Assembly: GCA_002281535.1 (NCBI GenBank)
Contig: NCGD01000010.1
Location: 1-64,000, forward strand
DNA: 64,000 nt
Direction: 5' to 3'
Source of the DNA: Sphingomonas sp. 28-63-12
GTDB lineage: Bacteria > Pseudomonadota > Alphaproteobacteria > Sphingomonadales > Sphingomonadaceae
The notes beneath the pieces were generated by a model. That model worked only from the letters and a program-made list of their open reading frames with translations, did not search any database and was not told the DNA's origin. Positions 18,122-26,986 of the stretch are shown one piece after another (positions within the stretch are counted from its first letter, which is position 1; every line of letters starts with the position of its first letter). The position numbers and the translations under genes are program-made.

Positions 18122-19279
18122 GTGTTGGGCCGGCATTATGGGATGGATTGGTTGCGCATCGGCGCGTTCGGCCTGTTGATCTTCTATCATATCGGCTTGG
18201 TATTCGTGCACTGGGCCTATCACGCTAAGACAGCACACCCGATGCCCTGGGTTGCGGTGCCACTGCAGGCCATCAACGCTTGGCGTTTGCCGCTGCTGTT
18301 CCTGGTGTCTGGCTATGCCAGTCGCGCAATTTTTACAGGCGACAAGCGGGCCGGCACCTTTACCTGGAACCGCACCAAAAGGCTGATCCCGCCGTTGCTG
18401 TTCGGGGTGATCGTGATCGTGCCAGTACAACCCTGGATCGAACTGGTCACTCAGCACGGCTATAACCGCGATTTTTTGACCTTCTGGACCCGCGATTATT
18501 TCCGCTTCGGCACGCTGGGTGGCATTGCGCTGCCCACCTGGCAGCATCTGTGGTTTGTCGGCTATCTGTGGGTTTATACGGTCGTGCTGGCAATCCTGCT
18601 GACCCTGCTACCCGTCCACTTCACATCGGCACTGTCCCGCTGGGCCGACTCGGTGCTGTCGGGGCCGTTGATCCTGGCGCTGCCCATCGCGCTGCTGATC
18701 GGCAACTGGATCTGGATCTATCCCGGCGCCCGCGAGACCCATGGCTTTATTGACGACTGGCCGGTCCATCGCGTCTATTTTGCGATGTTCCTGTTCGGCT
18801 TTCTGCTGCGCAAAAGTGCAGCGGTCTGGGCCGCGATCCGTCGCTGGTGGCGCTGGGCGGCCGTGCTGGCGGTTGGCGGCTATGCCGTGGTGGCCAGCAT
18901 CGAGATCGCCTATCTCGGTCCCTATCTGCCAAGTCGAGCGCTATGGTTCTGGTTCGGCGTTGCCCGCGCGGTGCAGAGCTGGGGCGCGATCGTCGCACTG
19001 ATTGGCATTGCCGACCGCTATCTGAACCACGATCATCGGCTGCGCCCGATGCTGACCGAAGCGGTGTTCCCCTTCTATCTGATCCACCAGACAATCATCG
19101 TGCTGGTCGCCGGCGAACTGCTAGCCTTCGGCCTGCCGCCGCTGGCTGAATTCGCCATCATACTGGCCGCAACGATTACCGGCTGCTGGGCCTTCTATCG
19201 GATCGGTCGCGAAATTGGGTGGCTGCGGCCGTTGATCGGGCTGCGCACCCGCCTTTCCCGTCCCGCCGCCGCCATCTGA
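18122..19279 (+). CDS. Acyltransferase 3 family membrane protein
   Basis: The 385-residue protein has about ten membrane segments and the acyltransferase-3 features: an N-terminal histidine in a helix ([11 protein letters not shown]), FLVSGYASR with an arginine at the membrane edge, and [10 protein letters not shown]. Such proteins transfer acyl groups to glycans or lipids at the inner membrane; OpgC-type succinyltransferases are close in architecture. GTG at 18122 follows GGGAG; an ATG seven codons later (18143) is possible. It is divergent from ispG and 15 bases upstream of the isoaspartyl peptidase gene. Confidence 0.85.
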   Translation: MLGRHYGMDWLRIGAFGLLIFYHIGLVFVHWAYHAKTAHPMPWVAVPLQAINAWRLPLLFLVSGYASRAIFTGDKRAGTFTWNRTKRLIPPLLFGVIVIVPVQPWIELVTQHGYNRDFLTFWTRDYFRFGTLGGIALPTWQHLWFVGYLWVYTVVLAILLTLLPVHFTSALSRWADSVLSGPLILALPIALLIGNWIWIYPGARETHGFIDDWPVHRVYFAMFLFGFLLRKSAAVWAAIRRWWRWAAVLAVGGYAVVASIEIAYLGPYLPSRALWFWFGVARAVQSWGAIVALIGIADRYLNHDHRLRPMLTEAVFPFYLIHQTIIVLVAGELLAFGLPPLAEFAIILAATITGCWAFYRIGREIGWLRPLIGLRTRLSRPAAAI

Positions 19280-19294
19280 TCCTGGAGCCTGCCA

Positions 19295-20224
19295 ATGCCC
19301 GATTCCCCTTGGACGCTGCTGATTCATGGCGGCGCCGGCCTGCTGACCCGGGAGACACTGGCGCCCGAACAATCGGCCGGCGCGCGCGCCGCGCTTGGCC
19401 GGGCCCTTGATGCCGGTGCAGCAGTGCTGGCGGATGGTGGTGACTCGATCGACGCCGTCGAAGCGGCGGTCAGGGTGCTGGAAGACGATCCGCATTTCAA
19501 CGCAGGGCGCGGCGCTGTGCTGACTTTTGAGGGGGCAATCTCGCTCGATGCCGCAATCATGGACGGTCGCGACCGCCGCGCCGGATCGGTCGCCGGCGTC
19601 ACCGCGACGCGCAACCCCGTGAGCCTTGCCCGCCATGTGATGACGGATACACCGCATGTGATGCTCAGCGGCACGGGTGCCGATCAATTTTCGCGCGCGC
19701 AGGGCCTCGATCAGGCGGGCCGCGACTGGCTAGTGACGGCCGAGCGCGAAACCCAGCTGACGGCGATGCACGCCGATCCCGCTGGCTGGTTCGATGTCGC
19801 GATGAAATATGGCACAGTCGGCGCGGTCGCCTGCGACGCGCAAGGCCATGTCGCCGCCGCCACCTCGACGGGCGGCGTCACCGGGAAGCGCTGGGGCCGA
19901 ATCGGCGATTCGCCGTTGATCGGGGCGGGCACCTATGCCGATGATCGCGGCTGCGCCGTTTCTGCCACCGGATCAGGTGAATTTTTCCTCCGCGCCTGCG
20001 CTGGCCATGAAATTGCGGCCCGGATGCGATTGATCGGCGAGGATATCGATACGGCTGCCCGCACCGTGCTGGCCGATGTGACTGCGCTTGGCGGCACCGG
20101 CGGGGTGATCGTCGCCGCGCCCGACGGATCGGCCAGTTGGCACTTCACGACGCCCGGCATGTTTCGCGCCGGGACCAGCGCACGCGGCGATCGCACCGTC
20201 GCGATCTTCGGCGACGAGGGGTAG
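19295..20224 (+). CDS. iaaA: Isoaspartyl peptidase / L-asparaginase (Ntn-hydrolase)
   Basis: The 309-residue precursor belongs to plant-type asparaginases, which self-cleave to expose a threonine nucleophile. The cleavage site reads KYGTVGAVACD with Thr174 as the new N-terminus. IHGGAG (10-14), NAGRGAVLT (69-77), and the substrate loop GTYADDRG are typical. The enzyme removes isoaspartyl dipeptides from damaged protein and hydrolyses asparagine. The start has GGAG eight bases upstream. It follows the acyltransferase closely and precedes the nuclease gene. Confidence 0.93.
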   Translation: MPDSPWTLLIHGGAGLLTRETLAPEQSAGARAALGRALDAGAAVLADGGDSIDAVEAAVRVLEDDPHFNAGRGAVLTFEGAISLDAAIMDGRDRRAGSVAGVTATRNPVSLARHVMTDTPHVMLSGTGADQFSRAQGLDQAGRDWLVTAERETQLTAMHADPAGWFDVAMKYGTVGAVACDAQGHVAAATSTGGVTGKRWGRIGDSPLIGAGTYADDRGCAVSATGSGEFFLRACAGHEIAARMRLIGEDIDTAARTVLADVTALGGTGGVIVAAPDGSASWHFTTPGMFRAGTSARGDRTVAIFGDEG

Positions 20225-20262
20225 CTTTCAATCACCGTTGTCCATGGCTAGGGGCAAATGCC

Positions 20263-21111
20263 ATGAAGAAGCGCATCCTGATCCTTGCCGCCGCGTTGTC
20301 GCTGGCGCTCCACGCGCCGGCACAGGCCTATGGCCAGTTCGGCCATGAAACCATTGCCCGAATCGCGATGGCCAATATCGTCCCGCAAACGCGCGCCCGG
20401 GTGGCCGCCCTGCTGGCACGATCGGCGGCGCTGGCCACGCCAGCCTGCCCGGCCCGCACCATAGAGCAACTCAGCATCTGGCCCGATTGCATTCGCGGCT
20501 TGGGCCCGCGCTTTTCCTACACCGCTTCGTGGCACTACCAGAATGTTGATATCTGCCGGCCCTTTGACCTGAAAAGCGCCTGCCGCGACGGCAATTGTGT
20601 TTCGGCGCAGGTCGACCGCGCGGTGAAGCTGCTTAAGGACAATACCCTGCCGATTGCCGAGCGGGTCCAGGCGCTCGCCTTCCTTGTCCACTTTACCGGC
20701 GATCTTCATATGCCGTTGCATGGCGGCGACCATCACGATCTCGGCGGCAATCAGGTAAAGGCGGCATATGGCGTCTATGCGCCCGATCGATTGAATCTGC
20801 ATAGCATCTGGGACGGCGCACTTGCCGAGCGTGCGATCACCACCGGGCCGTCGCTCGTCCGGCGGTATTCGGCAGCGGAGGCAGCCCAGATCGAGGCTGG
20901 GACGACCGAGGATTGGAGCCGCGAGGCCTGGGCCGTCAGCCGCGACGTCGCTTATCCTAGCGCAATCGGCGACCAGCCCTGTACCACGCCACCGCCGGCC
21001 CGGGCCAAGCTGGACGATGCGACGATCGAACGCCTGATCCCGATTGCGCGATTGCAGGTGGAACGTGCCGGGCTGCGGCTGGCGCGGTTGCTGGATGAAG
21101 CGTTTGGCTGA
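20263..21111 (+). CDS. S1/P1-type zinc nuclease, exported
   Basis: The 282-residue protein has a signal peptide (MKKRILILAAALSLALHAPAQA) and the S1/P1 zinc-cluster histidines: FGHETIARIA near the N-terminus, SWHYQNVD, FLVHFTGDLHMPLHGGDHHDLGGN and NLHSIWD. These enzymes cleave single-stranded DNA and RNA and remove 3'-phosphates. In characterised members the mature protein begins with Trp, whose amino group binds zinc; here the predicted mature start is Tyr-Gly-Gln. The start is ATG 20263, with AGGGG upstream. It is likely periplasmic or secreted, used for phosphate or nucleotide scavenging. Confidence 0.93.
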   Translation: MKKRILILAAALSLALHAPAQAYGQFGHETIARIAMANIVPQTRARVAALLARSAALATPACPARTIEQLSIWPDCIRGLGPRFSYTASWHYQNVDICRPFDLKSACRDGNCVSAQVDRAVKLLKDNTLPIAERVQALAFLVHFTGDLHMPLHGGDHHDLGGNQVKAAYGVYAPDRLNLHSIWDGALAERAITTGPSLVRRYSAAEAAQIEAGTTEDWSREAWAVSRDVAYPSAIGDQPCTTPPPARAKLDDATIERLIPIARLQVERAGLRLARLLDEAFG

Positions 21112-21114
21112 GCC

Positions 21115-22077
21115 TTATCGCTTCGCCTCCACAAACGCGGCAATTGCCGCGATCACGCCCGGATCGATCGGCAGATCAGGATTGGCGTAGCTTGCCGCAT
21201 TTGCAGCGCGATCAGCGTCTCCGACCGTTTTCAGAACGTGGTTGACGCCGGAGAGAAGCACCAGCCTGGCATCGGATCGGCCCGCCGCCAGCAAGCGCGC
21301 ATCGGCAACGCCGATCTGGATGTCGTTTTCCCCCTGCAAAATTAGCAGGGGGCTCGTGGATTTGGCAGCAAGCTCGGCAGGTTGATAGCGCATCAGGTCG
21401 ATCAGGTAATCCTGCACTGCCGGCGCAAACAGCCCCATCAGCCCGGGGTGCATACCCGCGGTGTCGACATGCTCACCGGTCTCAAGCTTGGCCAATGCGG
21501 CATCCGCTTGATCGAAGATCACTGCATTGGCAGGATTGGCGTGGATCTGGTCGTGGATCAGCGTGCCGAACGGGCGACCAGCGGCCGAGACCAGGATTCG
21601 GCCGCAAATGTCGGACGCATCCGGCGTGGCCAGCACCACCAGCCCGCCCTCGCTATGGCCGAGCAGCCAAACACAACGCGCGCCGGTCGCATTGCGCGTG
21701 GCCTGCACCCAGGCGCGGACATCGGCAGCATAGTCTGCGATCGTCACCTTGTTCGCATCAGCGATGGCGGCTTTGCTGCTGAACATACCGCGCTTGTCGA
21801 TCCGCACCGTCGAGATGCCACGGGCAGCAAGGCCTTCGGCGAGCAAGCGATAGGAAGCCGCCTTGACGCCCAGCGGGCTATTGCCATCGCGATCGGTCGG
21901 GCCCGAGCCGGGCACGATCAGCACCACCGGTTGGCCCCTGCCGGCATCGAGCAGGCCGCCATGCAATGGCGCCAAAGGGCCGGGTGCGCTCAATTCGGTT
22001 ACGGGCTGATCCGCAAGGGCAGCGACCGGCGCCGCTGCCAACATCAACGCGCCAAGCAGCGCATAGCCACGATTCAT
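21115..22077 (-). CDS. Alpha/beta hydrolase, exported
   Basis: The 320-residue protein has a signal peptide (MNRGYALLGALMLAAAPVAALA) and an alpha/beta-hydrolase fold: oxyanion region VPGSGPTDRDGNSP, nucleophile elbow GHSEGG, acid region QGENDIQIGV and the catalytic histidine in SGVNHVLK. The pattern fits the family of exported dienelactone-hydrolase-like or YqiA/BD-FAE-type esterases, with unknown substrate. It ends three bases past the convergent nuclease stop. ATG 22092 is an alternative start. It lies 17 bases after the small membrane protein gene. Confidence 0.85.
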   Translation of the reverse strand: MNRGYALLGALMLAAAPVAALADQPVTELSAPGPLAPLHGGLLDAGRGQPVVLIVPGSGPTDRDGNSPLGVKAASYRLLAEGLAARGISTVRIDKRGMFSSKAAIADANKVTIADYAADVRAWVQATRNATGARCVWLLGHSEGGLVVLATPDASDICGRILVSAAGRPFGTLIHDQIHANPANAVIFDQADAALAKLETGEHVDTAGMHPGLMGLFAPAVQDYLIDLMRYQPAELAAKSTSPLLILQGENDIQIGVADARLLAAGRSDARLVLLSGVNHVLKTVGDADRAANAASYANPDLPIDPGVIAAIAAFVEAKR

Positions 22078-22094
22078 GTCCCTGCGCCTCATGG

Positions 22095-22364
22095 TCAGCG
22101 GCGCCAGCCCCAATGCCAGCGCCAGCCGCCATCGGTTTTCAACCACACCACCACCACGAACGGCAGGGTGATCGCGAAAATGGCGGCAATCTTGGTGGCG
22201 TCATCGGCTACCCAGCGGGCAAGGCCCAGCACAGCAGCGAGAAATCCGGCGACCAGCGCCCAGCCCTGCCACGTCACCGGGGTTGCGCCCAAGCCGAACA
22301 TTTTGGGGGCAAACCAATAGCCCGGGCGCACCTTGAATGCCGTTTGGAGATCACCGAATTTCAT
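22095..22364 (-). CDS. Small two-helix membrane protein
   Basis: The 89-residue protein has two hydrophobic segments, about 31-52 and 58-74, with a Trp-rich basic C-terminus (DGGWRWHWGWRR). The N-terminal KVRPGYWFAPKMFGLGATPVTWQG is distinctive, but no family is recognised with confidence. Its ATG overlaps the stop of the upstream ribbon-helix-helix gene in an ATGA, so the two are translationally coupled. It may be the membrane partner of the SPFH protein of the same operon (inference). Confidence 0.78.
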   Translation of the reverse strand: MKFGDLQTAFKVRPGYWFAPKMFGLGATPVTWQGWALVAGFLAAVLGLARWVADDATKIAAIFAITLPFVVVVWLKTDGGWRWHWGWRR

Positions 22365-22573
22365 GACTCTTCCTCCTGTTTAGCCGGCGGCCGCCCACGC
22401 CGGGGCTGGTCACTCACTGCCACCTTTACGCCGCGCCGAGCCAATGCCTCGCGCAGCAGATATTCTACTTGGGCGTTGATGCTGCGCAAATCACCCGCCG
22501 CGCTCCTTTCGATCGCTGCATACAGTGCCGGATCGAGTCGAAGCGGAAAGGCTTTCTTGGTCGGCGCCGACAC
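22361..22573 (-). CDS. Arc-like ribbon-helix-helix DNA-binding protein with AT-hook-like tail
   Basis: The 70-residue protein reads as an Arc/MetJ-type ribbon-helix-helix: beta strand KKAFPLRLD (6-14), then helices ALYAAIERSAAG and SINAQVEYLLREALARRG. A basic tail holds RRGRPPA (58-64), the R-G-R-P core of an AT hook. The start is GTG at 22573 (or 22576), a few bases after the SPFH stop; an in-frame ATG at 22636 would lie inside the SPFH gene. It likely regulates its own operon, which is preceded by an AT-rich palindrome. Similar proteins are sometimes named as antitoxins; no toxin gene is recognisable here. Confidence 0.78.
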   Translation of the reverse strand: MSAPTKKAFPLRLDPALYAAIERSAAGDLRSINAQVEYLLREALARRGVKVAVSDQPRRGRPPAKQEEES

Positions 22574-22584
22574 CACGCCGCCGA

Positions 22585-23484
22585 TCAGTAGAGCGAACCG
22601 GCGTTGACCACCGGCTGGGTATCGCGCTCCCCGCACAGCACGACCATCAGGTTCGAGACCATGGCCGCGCGCCGCTCATCATCAAGCTCGACGACATTCT
22701 TGGCGGACAGCATGTCGAGCGCCATCTCGACCATCCCGACCGCACCTTCGACCAGCGTCTTGCGCGCTGCCACCACCGCCTCGGCCTGCTGACGGCGCAG
22801 CATGGCACCGGCAATTTCCTGGGCATAGGCCAAATGGGTAAAGCCGCATTCGTCGACCGTGATGCCCGCCGTGACCAGCCGGGCGATCAACTCGGTGCGT
22901 AATTCGGCACCAATCTGGTCGTGGTTGCCGCGTAACGTCACTTCCTGATGTTCGAAATCGTCATAGGGATAACGCGAGCCGATCGTGCGCACCGCGGCTT
23001 CGGCCTGGACGACGACAAACGACTTGTAATCGTCAATATCGAACAGCGCCTGGGCGGTATCGGTCACGCGCCAAACCACTTGCGTTGCGATCTCAATTGG
23101 GTTGCCGCGCAGGTCGTTGACCTTCAATCGCTCGGAAATCATGTTGTTGGCGCGCAGCGAGATTTTTTTCTTGGTCATCCACGGCCAGAGCCAGCGCAGG
23201 CCATTGACCCGGTCGCTGCCTTTATAGGCGCCAAACAGCGTGATCGCCGCCGCCTGGTTGGGCTGGATCATGTAGAAACCCGGTACCAGGAAGCCAAATA
23301 TCAGCGCCCCGCCGATCAACAGGGTCAGACCAACCGCCGAATCACTCTTCATCAGCGTTACGCCCGCCGCCATGGCGGCGATTGCCGCCAGCGTCACCAC
23401 CAGCATTACATATCCGCTCGACGCCCGCGCTGGATAATCCCGGCTGCGGGCCAATCCTGCACTGTCTGCCTGCGACTCAACCAT
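22585..23484 (-). CDS. SPFH/Band-7 domain membrane protein
   Basis: The protein of 299 residues has two adjacent hydrophobic segments (about 25-70) and then an SPFH domain (about 72-245), starting PGFYMIQPNQAAAITLFGAYKG and continuing LRANNMISERLKVNDLRGNPIEIATQVVWRV. SPFH proteins form large membrane-bound assemblies, often linked to protease control or lipid domains. Two ATGs are present; 23484 is preferred because GGGAGG then sits five bases upstream. It opens an operon with the ribbon-helix-helix and small membrane proteins. Confidence 0.88.
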   Translation of the reverse strand: MVESQADSAGLARSRDYPARASSGYVMLVVTLAAIAAMAAGVTLMKSDSAVGLTLLIGGALIFGFLVPGFYMIQPNQAAAITLFGAYKGSDRVNGLRWLWPWMTKKKISLRANNMISERLKVNDLRGNPIEIATQVVWRVTDTAQALFDIDDYKSFVVVQAEAAVRTIGSRYPYDDFEHQEVTLRGNHDQIGAELRTELIARLVTAGITVDECGFTHLAYAQEIAGAMLRRQQAEAVVAARKTLVEGAVGMVEMALDMLSAKNVVELDDERRAAMVSNLMVVLCGERDTQPVVNAGSLY

Positions 23485-23500
23485 CATGACCTCCCGTTAA

Positions 23501-23520
23501 GATGATATCATATTTATATC
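23501..23520 (-). promoter_or_regulatory. AT-rich palindrome upstream of the SPFH operon (possible operator/promoter)
   Basis: A perfect ten-base palindrome ATGATATCAT (23502-23511) overlaps a second inverted repeat, GATAT/ATATC (23504-23508 and 23516-23520). On the minus strand TATAAA (23518-23513) could be a -10 box. The site is directly before the SPFH ribosome-binding site and is almost free of G and C in a GC-rich genome. An autoregulatory site for the ribbon-helix-helix protein is the inference. Confidence 0.4.
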
Positions 23521-23558
23521 GTCGTAACGCATTGCGCAAGCCGAATCGGTCGCCCATG

Positions 23559-23590
23559 AAAAGGGCGGCGGTGCCGAAGCCCCGCCGCCC
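23559..23590 (-). terminator. Rho-independent terminator of the tol-pal operon
   Basis: On the minus strand, nine G/C pairs (GGGCGGCGG against CCGCCGCCC, arms 23582-23590 and 23563-23571) enclose a loop containing TTCG, followed by TTTT (23562-23559). It lies 26 bases past the pal stop. Confidence 0.85.
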
Positions 23591-23615
23591 ATCAGTCGCG
23601 TCCAGTTTCAGGCCG

Positions 23616-24125
23616 TTACTTCAGGACAATCGTCACCGCACGGCGGTTCTGCGCCCAGCTTGCCTCGTCCGATCCCAGTGCGATTGGGCGTTCCTTGCCA
23701 TAGCTGATCGTCGTGATCCGGGTGGGCGAGACACCACGCGCCGCCAGGTAGTTCTTGGTCGCGTTGGCGCGGCGGTCCCCGAGCGCGAGGTTATATTCGC
23801 GGGTGCCACGCTCATCGCAATGGCCCTCGATCGATACCGGCACATTGGGATATTTTGCCAGCCAGGCGGACTGGCTATCCAAGGTGGCGCGTGCTTCCGA
23901 ATCAATGTCATATTGATCGAGCGCGAAATGGATCGTGTCGCTGGTGACGGAGCGCAGGAAGTCTGCGGCCGAGCCCGGGATGATGCCGTCGCCGGCGGGT
24001 TCCTGATATCCCGGCGCGGTGGTGCCAACCGGGCCCGGGGGCAAGGTTTCCTTGCGCTTGGTCGTGCACCCTGCCGTCGCTAAAAGCGCGGCTGCGATGA
24101 TGATCGTCGTCGTCAGTTTGGCCAT
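23616..24125 (-). CDS. pal: Peptidoglycan-associated lipoprotein Pal
   Basis: Pal anchors the outer membrane to peptidoglycan and is pulled by the Tol system during division. The 169-residue protein has a lipoprotein signal with lipobox ATAGC (Cys20) and an OmpA-like domain (about 60-168) with FALDQYDIDSEA, EGHCDERGTREYNLALGDRRA and the C-terminal NRRAVTIVLK. A strong GAAGGAGG ribosome-binding site precedes the ATG. It is the last gene of the tol operon, 85 bases after tolB; a TTGACA at 24203-24208 (minus strand) might give it an extra promoter, but no good -10 was found. Confidence 0.97.
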   Translation of the reverse strand: MAKLTTTIIIAAALLATAGCTTKRKETLPPGPVGTTAPGYQEPAGDGIIPGSAADFLRSVTSDTIHFALDQYDIDSEARATLDSQSAWLAKYPNVPVSIEGHCDERGTREYNLALGDRRANATKNYLAARGVSPTRITTISYGKERPIALGSDEASWAQNRRAVTIVLK

Positions 24126-24210
24126 TTTCGTCCTCCTTCGACTTTGGTCGTACTTTACCGCCCATTCCGTGAGCGTCAGTGTGAAGCCATGCTTAGTTAA
24201 CTGTCAATTA

Positions 24211-25608
24211 TTACGGCCTGAGCGGTCCCCAGCCCGGATCTGATCCATCAAGGGGCGTGGCAAGCCGGCGCTCGTTGACGCCCGTCAGATCCACCGACCA
24301 AAGATCGGCCGTTCCCGCACGGCCCTGGCCCGATCGGAAGAACATCAGCACACGGCCATTGGGGGCCCAACTCGGCGACTCATCCTGCCAGTCATCGGTC
24401 AGTAATTTCTCGCCGCTGCCGGTTGGGCTCATGATGCCGATCTGGAAGTTACCCGTAACGCGGGTAAACGCGATCAGGTCGCCGCGCGGGCTCCACACCG
24501 GGGTGGCATAACGGCCGCCGCCAAAGCTAATCCGGTGCTGGTTCGATCCGTCGGCATTCATTACATAAAGCTGCTGGCCACCCGAACGATCGCTTTCGAA
24601 CGCGATCTGCGACCCATCGGGCGAATAGCTGCCGCCAGTGTCGATCCCGGGCGAGTTAGTCAGCCGCTGCGGCTGGCCGCCAGAGGCAGGGACCCGATAG
24701 ATATCGGTATTGCCGCCCACCGCCATCGAAAACAGAATATAACGGCCATCGGGCGAGAAGCGCGGCGCGAAGGTCAGGTTGCCTGGCGGAACCACCTGGC
24801 GCTGCCGCCCGCTGCCAATATCATAGACATAGATGGCCGGGCGATCGCCGACATAGCTCATATAAACGATCGACTGCTGGTTGGGCGCAAACCGCGGCGT
24901 CAGCACGATCGACTGGCCATTGGTCAGGAAGCGGTGATTGGCTGCGTCTTGGTCCATGATCGCCAACCGCTTGATCCGCCGGTTTTTCGGTCCGGTTTCC
25001 GATACATAGATCACGCGGCTGTCGAAATACGGCCCCTCGCCGGTCAACCTGGTATAGACCATGTCGGCGCATTTATGGGCAGCGCGCCGCCAATCGGCGG
25101 GCTGAACGACAAAGCCCTGCCGGGTCAGCTCGATCTTCGAAAACACGTCATAAAGGTAGCAGCCAACAGTGAGCGTACCGTCGCCATTGGCGCGGACAAA
25201 ACCCTGAACCAGCGCCTGTGCACCCGTGCCACCCCAATAATCGAATTGTGGCGCAGTCACTTCGGGGAAATCAACCGATTTGAGCGCATTGGCGCCGAGC
25301 GGGCTGAACAACCCGGAATTCTTCAGATCGGCCGTCATCACCGCCGCCAGCTGTTGGCCCAGCACATCGGTCGGCCCGGCCGGGGTCGAGACCACATTGG
25401 TCGTCGGCATCACCGGAATGGCGATCGGCAATGGTGCGGAGATTCCGCCTGTCACCGATACCTCGAGCGGCGCCGGGCCGGTCGGCACCTGCCCCTGGGC
25501 GGTTGCACCAGCCGGGGGCGACGCCGGCGCAGTTTGCGCGAAAGCGGGCAGCGCGACGCTCAGCAGCAGGGCTGCGAGCGACGACAGCGAAGAAACGCGG
25601 ATGATCAT
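24211..25608 (-). CDS. tolB: Tol-Pal system protein TolB
   Basis: TolB is the periplasmic beta-propeller that binds Pal and is engaged by TolA. The 465-residue protein has a signal peptide (cleaved near AFAQ), an N-terminal TolB domain ([19 protein letters not shown]) and WD40-like repeats with [37 protein letters not shown] and [12 protein letters not shown]. The ATG at 25608 directly precedes the signal peptide; upstream in-frame sequence lies inside tolA. A Pro/Ala-rich insert follows the signal peptide. Confidence 0.97.
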   Translation of the reverse strand: MIIRVSSLSSLAALLLSVALPAFAQTAPASPPAGATAQGQVPTGPAPLEVSVTGGISAPLPIAIPVMPTTNVVSTPAGPTDVLGQQLAAVMTADLKNSGLFSPLGANALKSVDFPEVTAPQFDYWGGTGAQALVQGFVRANGDGTLTVGCYLYDVFSKIELTRQGFVVQPADWRRAAHKCADMVYTRLTGEGPYFDSRVIYVSETGPKNRRIKRLAIMDQDAANHRFLTNGQSIVLTPRFAPNQQSIVYMSYVGDRPAIYVYDIGSGRQRQVVPPGNLTFAPRFSPDGRYILFSMAVGGNTDIYRVPASGGQPQRLTNSPGIDTGGSYSPDGSQIAFESDRSGGQQLYVMNADGSNQHRISFGGGRYATPVWSPRGDLIAFTRVTGNFQIGIMSPTGSGEKLLTDDWQDESPSWAPNGRVLMFFRSGQGRAGTADLWSVDLTGVNERRLATPLDGSDPGWGPLRP

Positions 25609-25621
25609 TACAATATTATCC

Positions 25622-26506
25622 TCAACGCAGTTGCCATTTGTAGTTGATATTGTTCCAGCCGCCACTGGGCGTTTGGTAATATTCGGGCGGCAGCCGTAAC
25701 GGCGAACACCCCTTGAAAGCGGCGATTCCCAAATCGATAACCCGCCGGGCATAGCGCCCGGCTTCACCATCTGTCCCAGTTTGACGCACCATGGTCGGCG
25801 TCGCTGCAAGCGTGCCATCGGGATTGAGCCGCAGATTGAGTACCGTTACGATCTCGTTGGCGCCGGGTCCAGGATTGACCTGGCGGTCGGCGCAGGGCTG
25901 GATCTGCCGCGATATTGCATCCTGAATGCTCGCCAGCGCCCGGGCATCGATGACCGCAGCGCGCGGCGTGACCGATTTGCTCGGGCTCGGCTTGTCGGTG
26001 AGCCCTTTCAGAAAATCATCGCCCAAACGTGATCCGCGCGGCCGCGGTTTGCTCGACGATGGATCGGTGCCGGTGGACGCGGCGCGGCTCGGCCTGGCCG
26101 GCGTCGCGGGAGCCGCCTCGCGCTTGGGTGGTGATTTGGCGGCCTGTTGCGGCGCCTCGGGTGTCGGCTTTTTCGGATTCGGCTTGGCGAACTCGGCCGG
26201 CTTGGCAGGCGGTGCCGGCTTGGGCTGTGGCGCTGGCGGCACCGGCAGGGGCGCGGCCGGCTTGGGCTCTGGGGGCGGCGCATCTTCGGGCGGCCCGGCA
26301 TCGGGCGCGCGCGATTCGGCAGGCGGCACCTTGAACTGTGGTGCAGTCGCGACCAGCCCGACCTCATCAACAAGCGAAACATCGATCGGTGCTTCGAGCG
26401 ATTTCATCGGCTTTGGCGCGGCCAGAAAGCTCGCGGACAGCAGCGCAAACACCGCGACATGCAGTATAATGGCAATGGTGAGCCCAGCGGTATCGGAACG
26501 GTCCAT
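25622..26506 (-). CDS. tolA: TolA-like protein of the Tol-Pal system
   Basis: TolA spans the periplasm from the TolQR motor to the outer membrane. The 294-residue protein has one N-terminal membrane helix (about 8-30), a proline/alanine/lysine-rich linker (about 60-150), and a small C-terminal domain (about 190-294) with two cysteines (QPCADRQ, KGCSPL) matching TolA C-terminal domains of Alphaproteobacteria. The linker is proline-rich, more like TonB than the long alanine-rich helix of E. coli TolA. Identity rests strongly on position between tolR and tolB. Confidence 0.92.
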   Translation of the reverse strand: MDRSDTAGLTIAIILHVAVFALLSASFLAAPKPMKSLEAPIDVSLVDEVGLVATAPQFKVPPAESRAPDAGPPEDAPPPEPKPAAPLPVPPAPQPKPAPPAKPAEFAKPNPKKPTPEAPQQAAKSPPKREAAPATPARPSRAASTGTDPSSSKPRPRGSRLGDDFLKGLTDKPSPSKSVTPRAAVIDARALASIQDAISRQIQPCADRQVNPGPGANEIVTVLNLRLNPDGTLAATPTMVRQTGTDGEAGRYARRVIDLGIAAFKGCSPLRLPPEYYQTPSGGWNNINYKWQLR

Positions 26507-26548
26507 CGTCGGACGCTCACTCGATGCCCAGAAGAAATGCGCGCCGGG

Positions 26549-26986
26549 TCACGGCTTCTCCTTGCCCACGGTGACCAGCGCCACGCGGTTGAGCCCCGCG
26601 CGGTTGAGTTCGCCCATTACCCGCATGACCTTGCCATATGCCAGGCCGCGATCGGCGCGCAGATAGATTTCAGGCGGCTTGCCATCGGGCGCCTTGGCGG
26701 CGATCTGCCCAAGGACATCGGGTAGAATTGCCTGATTCACCTCATCATCGTTGACGAACAGCCGGCCCTGCTCATCAAGCGCAATCTGGACCGGCTTCTG
26801 ATCCTGATCGAGCGGCTTGGCGCGACTGTCAGGCAGATTGACGGGCACCCCGGCGGTCAGCAGCGGGGCGGTGACCATGAAGATGATCAACAGCACCAGC
26901 ATCACATCGACCATCGGTGTCACATTGATCTCGGCCATCGGTGTGCGCCGGCCGCGCGCACGCTGGGAAGGCAGGTTGATCGCCAT
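26549..26986 (-). CDS. tolR: Tol-Pal system protein TolR (ExbD family)
   Basis: TolR forms the proton-driven motor with TolQ. The 145-residue protein has one membrane helix (about 22-42) preceded by the conserved MAEINVTPMVDVMLVLLIIFM, with the proton-carrying aspartate in MVDVML. The periplasmic domain (EIYLRADRGLAYGKVMRVMGEL) is typical of ExbD/TolR. Its ATG overlaps the tolQ stop by one base. Confidence 0.96.
   Translation of the reverse strand: MAINLPSQRARGRRTPMAEINVTPMVDVMLVLLIIFMVTAPLLTAGVPVNLPDSRAKPLDQDQKPVQIALDEQGRLFVNDDEVNQAILPDVLGQIAAKAPDGKPPEIYLRADRGLAYGKVMRVMGELNRAGLNRVALVTVGKEKP

Noticed and set aside
22361-22636. Ribbon-helix-helix protein read as an antitoxin of a toxin-antitoxin pair
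   Set aside because: The fold fits many antitoxins, but the adjacent genes (SPFH and a two-helix membrane protein) are not recognisable toxins, so it is kept as a regulator only.
24535-25647. Plus-strand open frame opposite tolB
   Set aside because: tolB is certain from its propeller repeats and operon position; the opposing frame has no motif.
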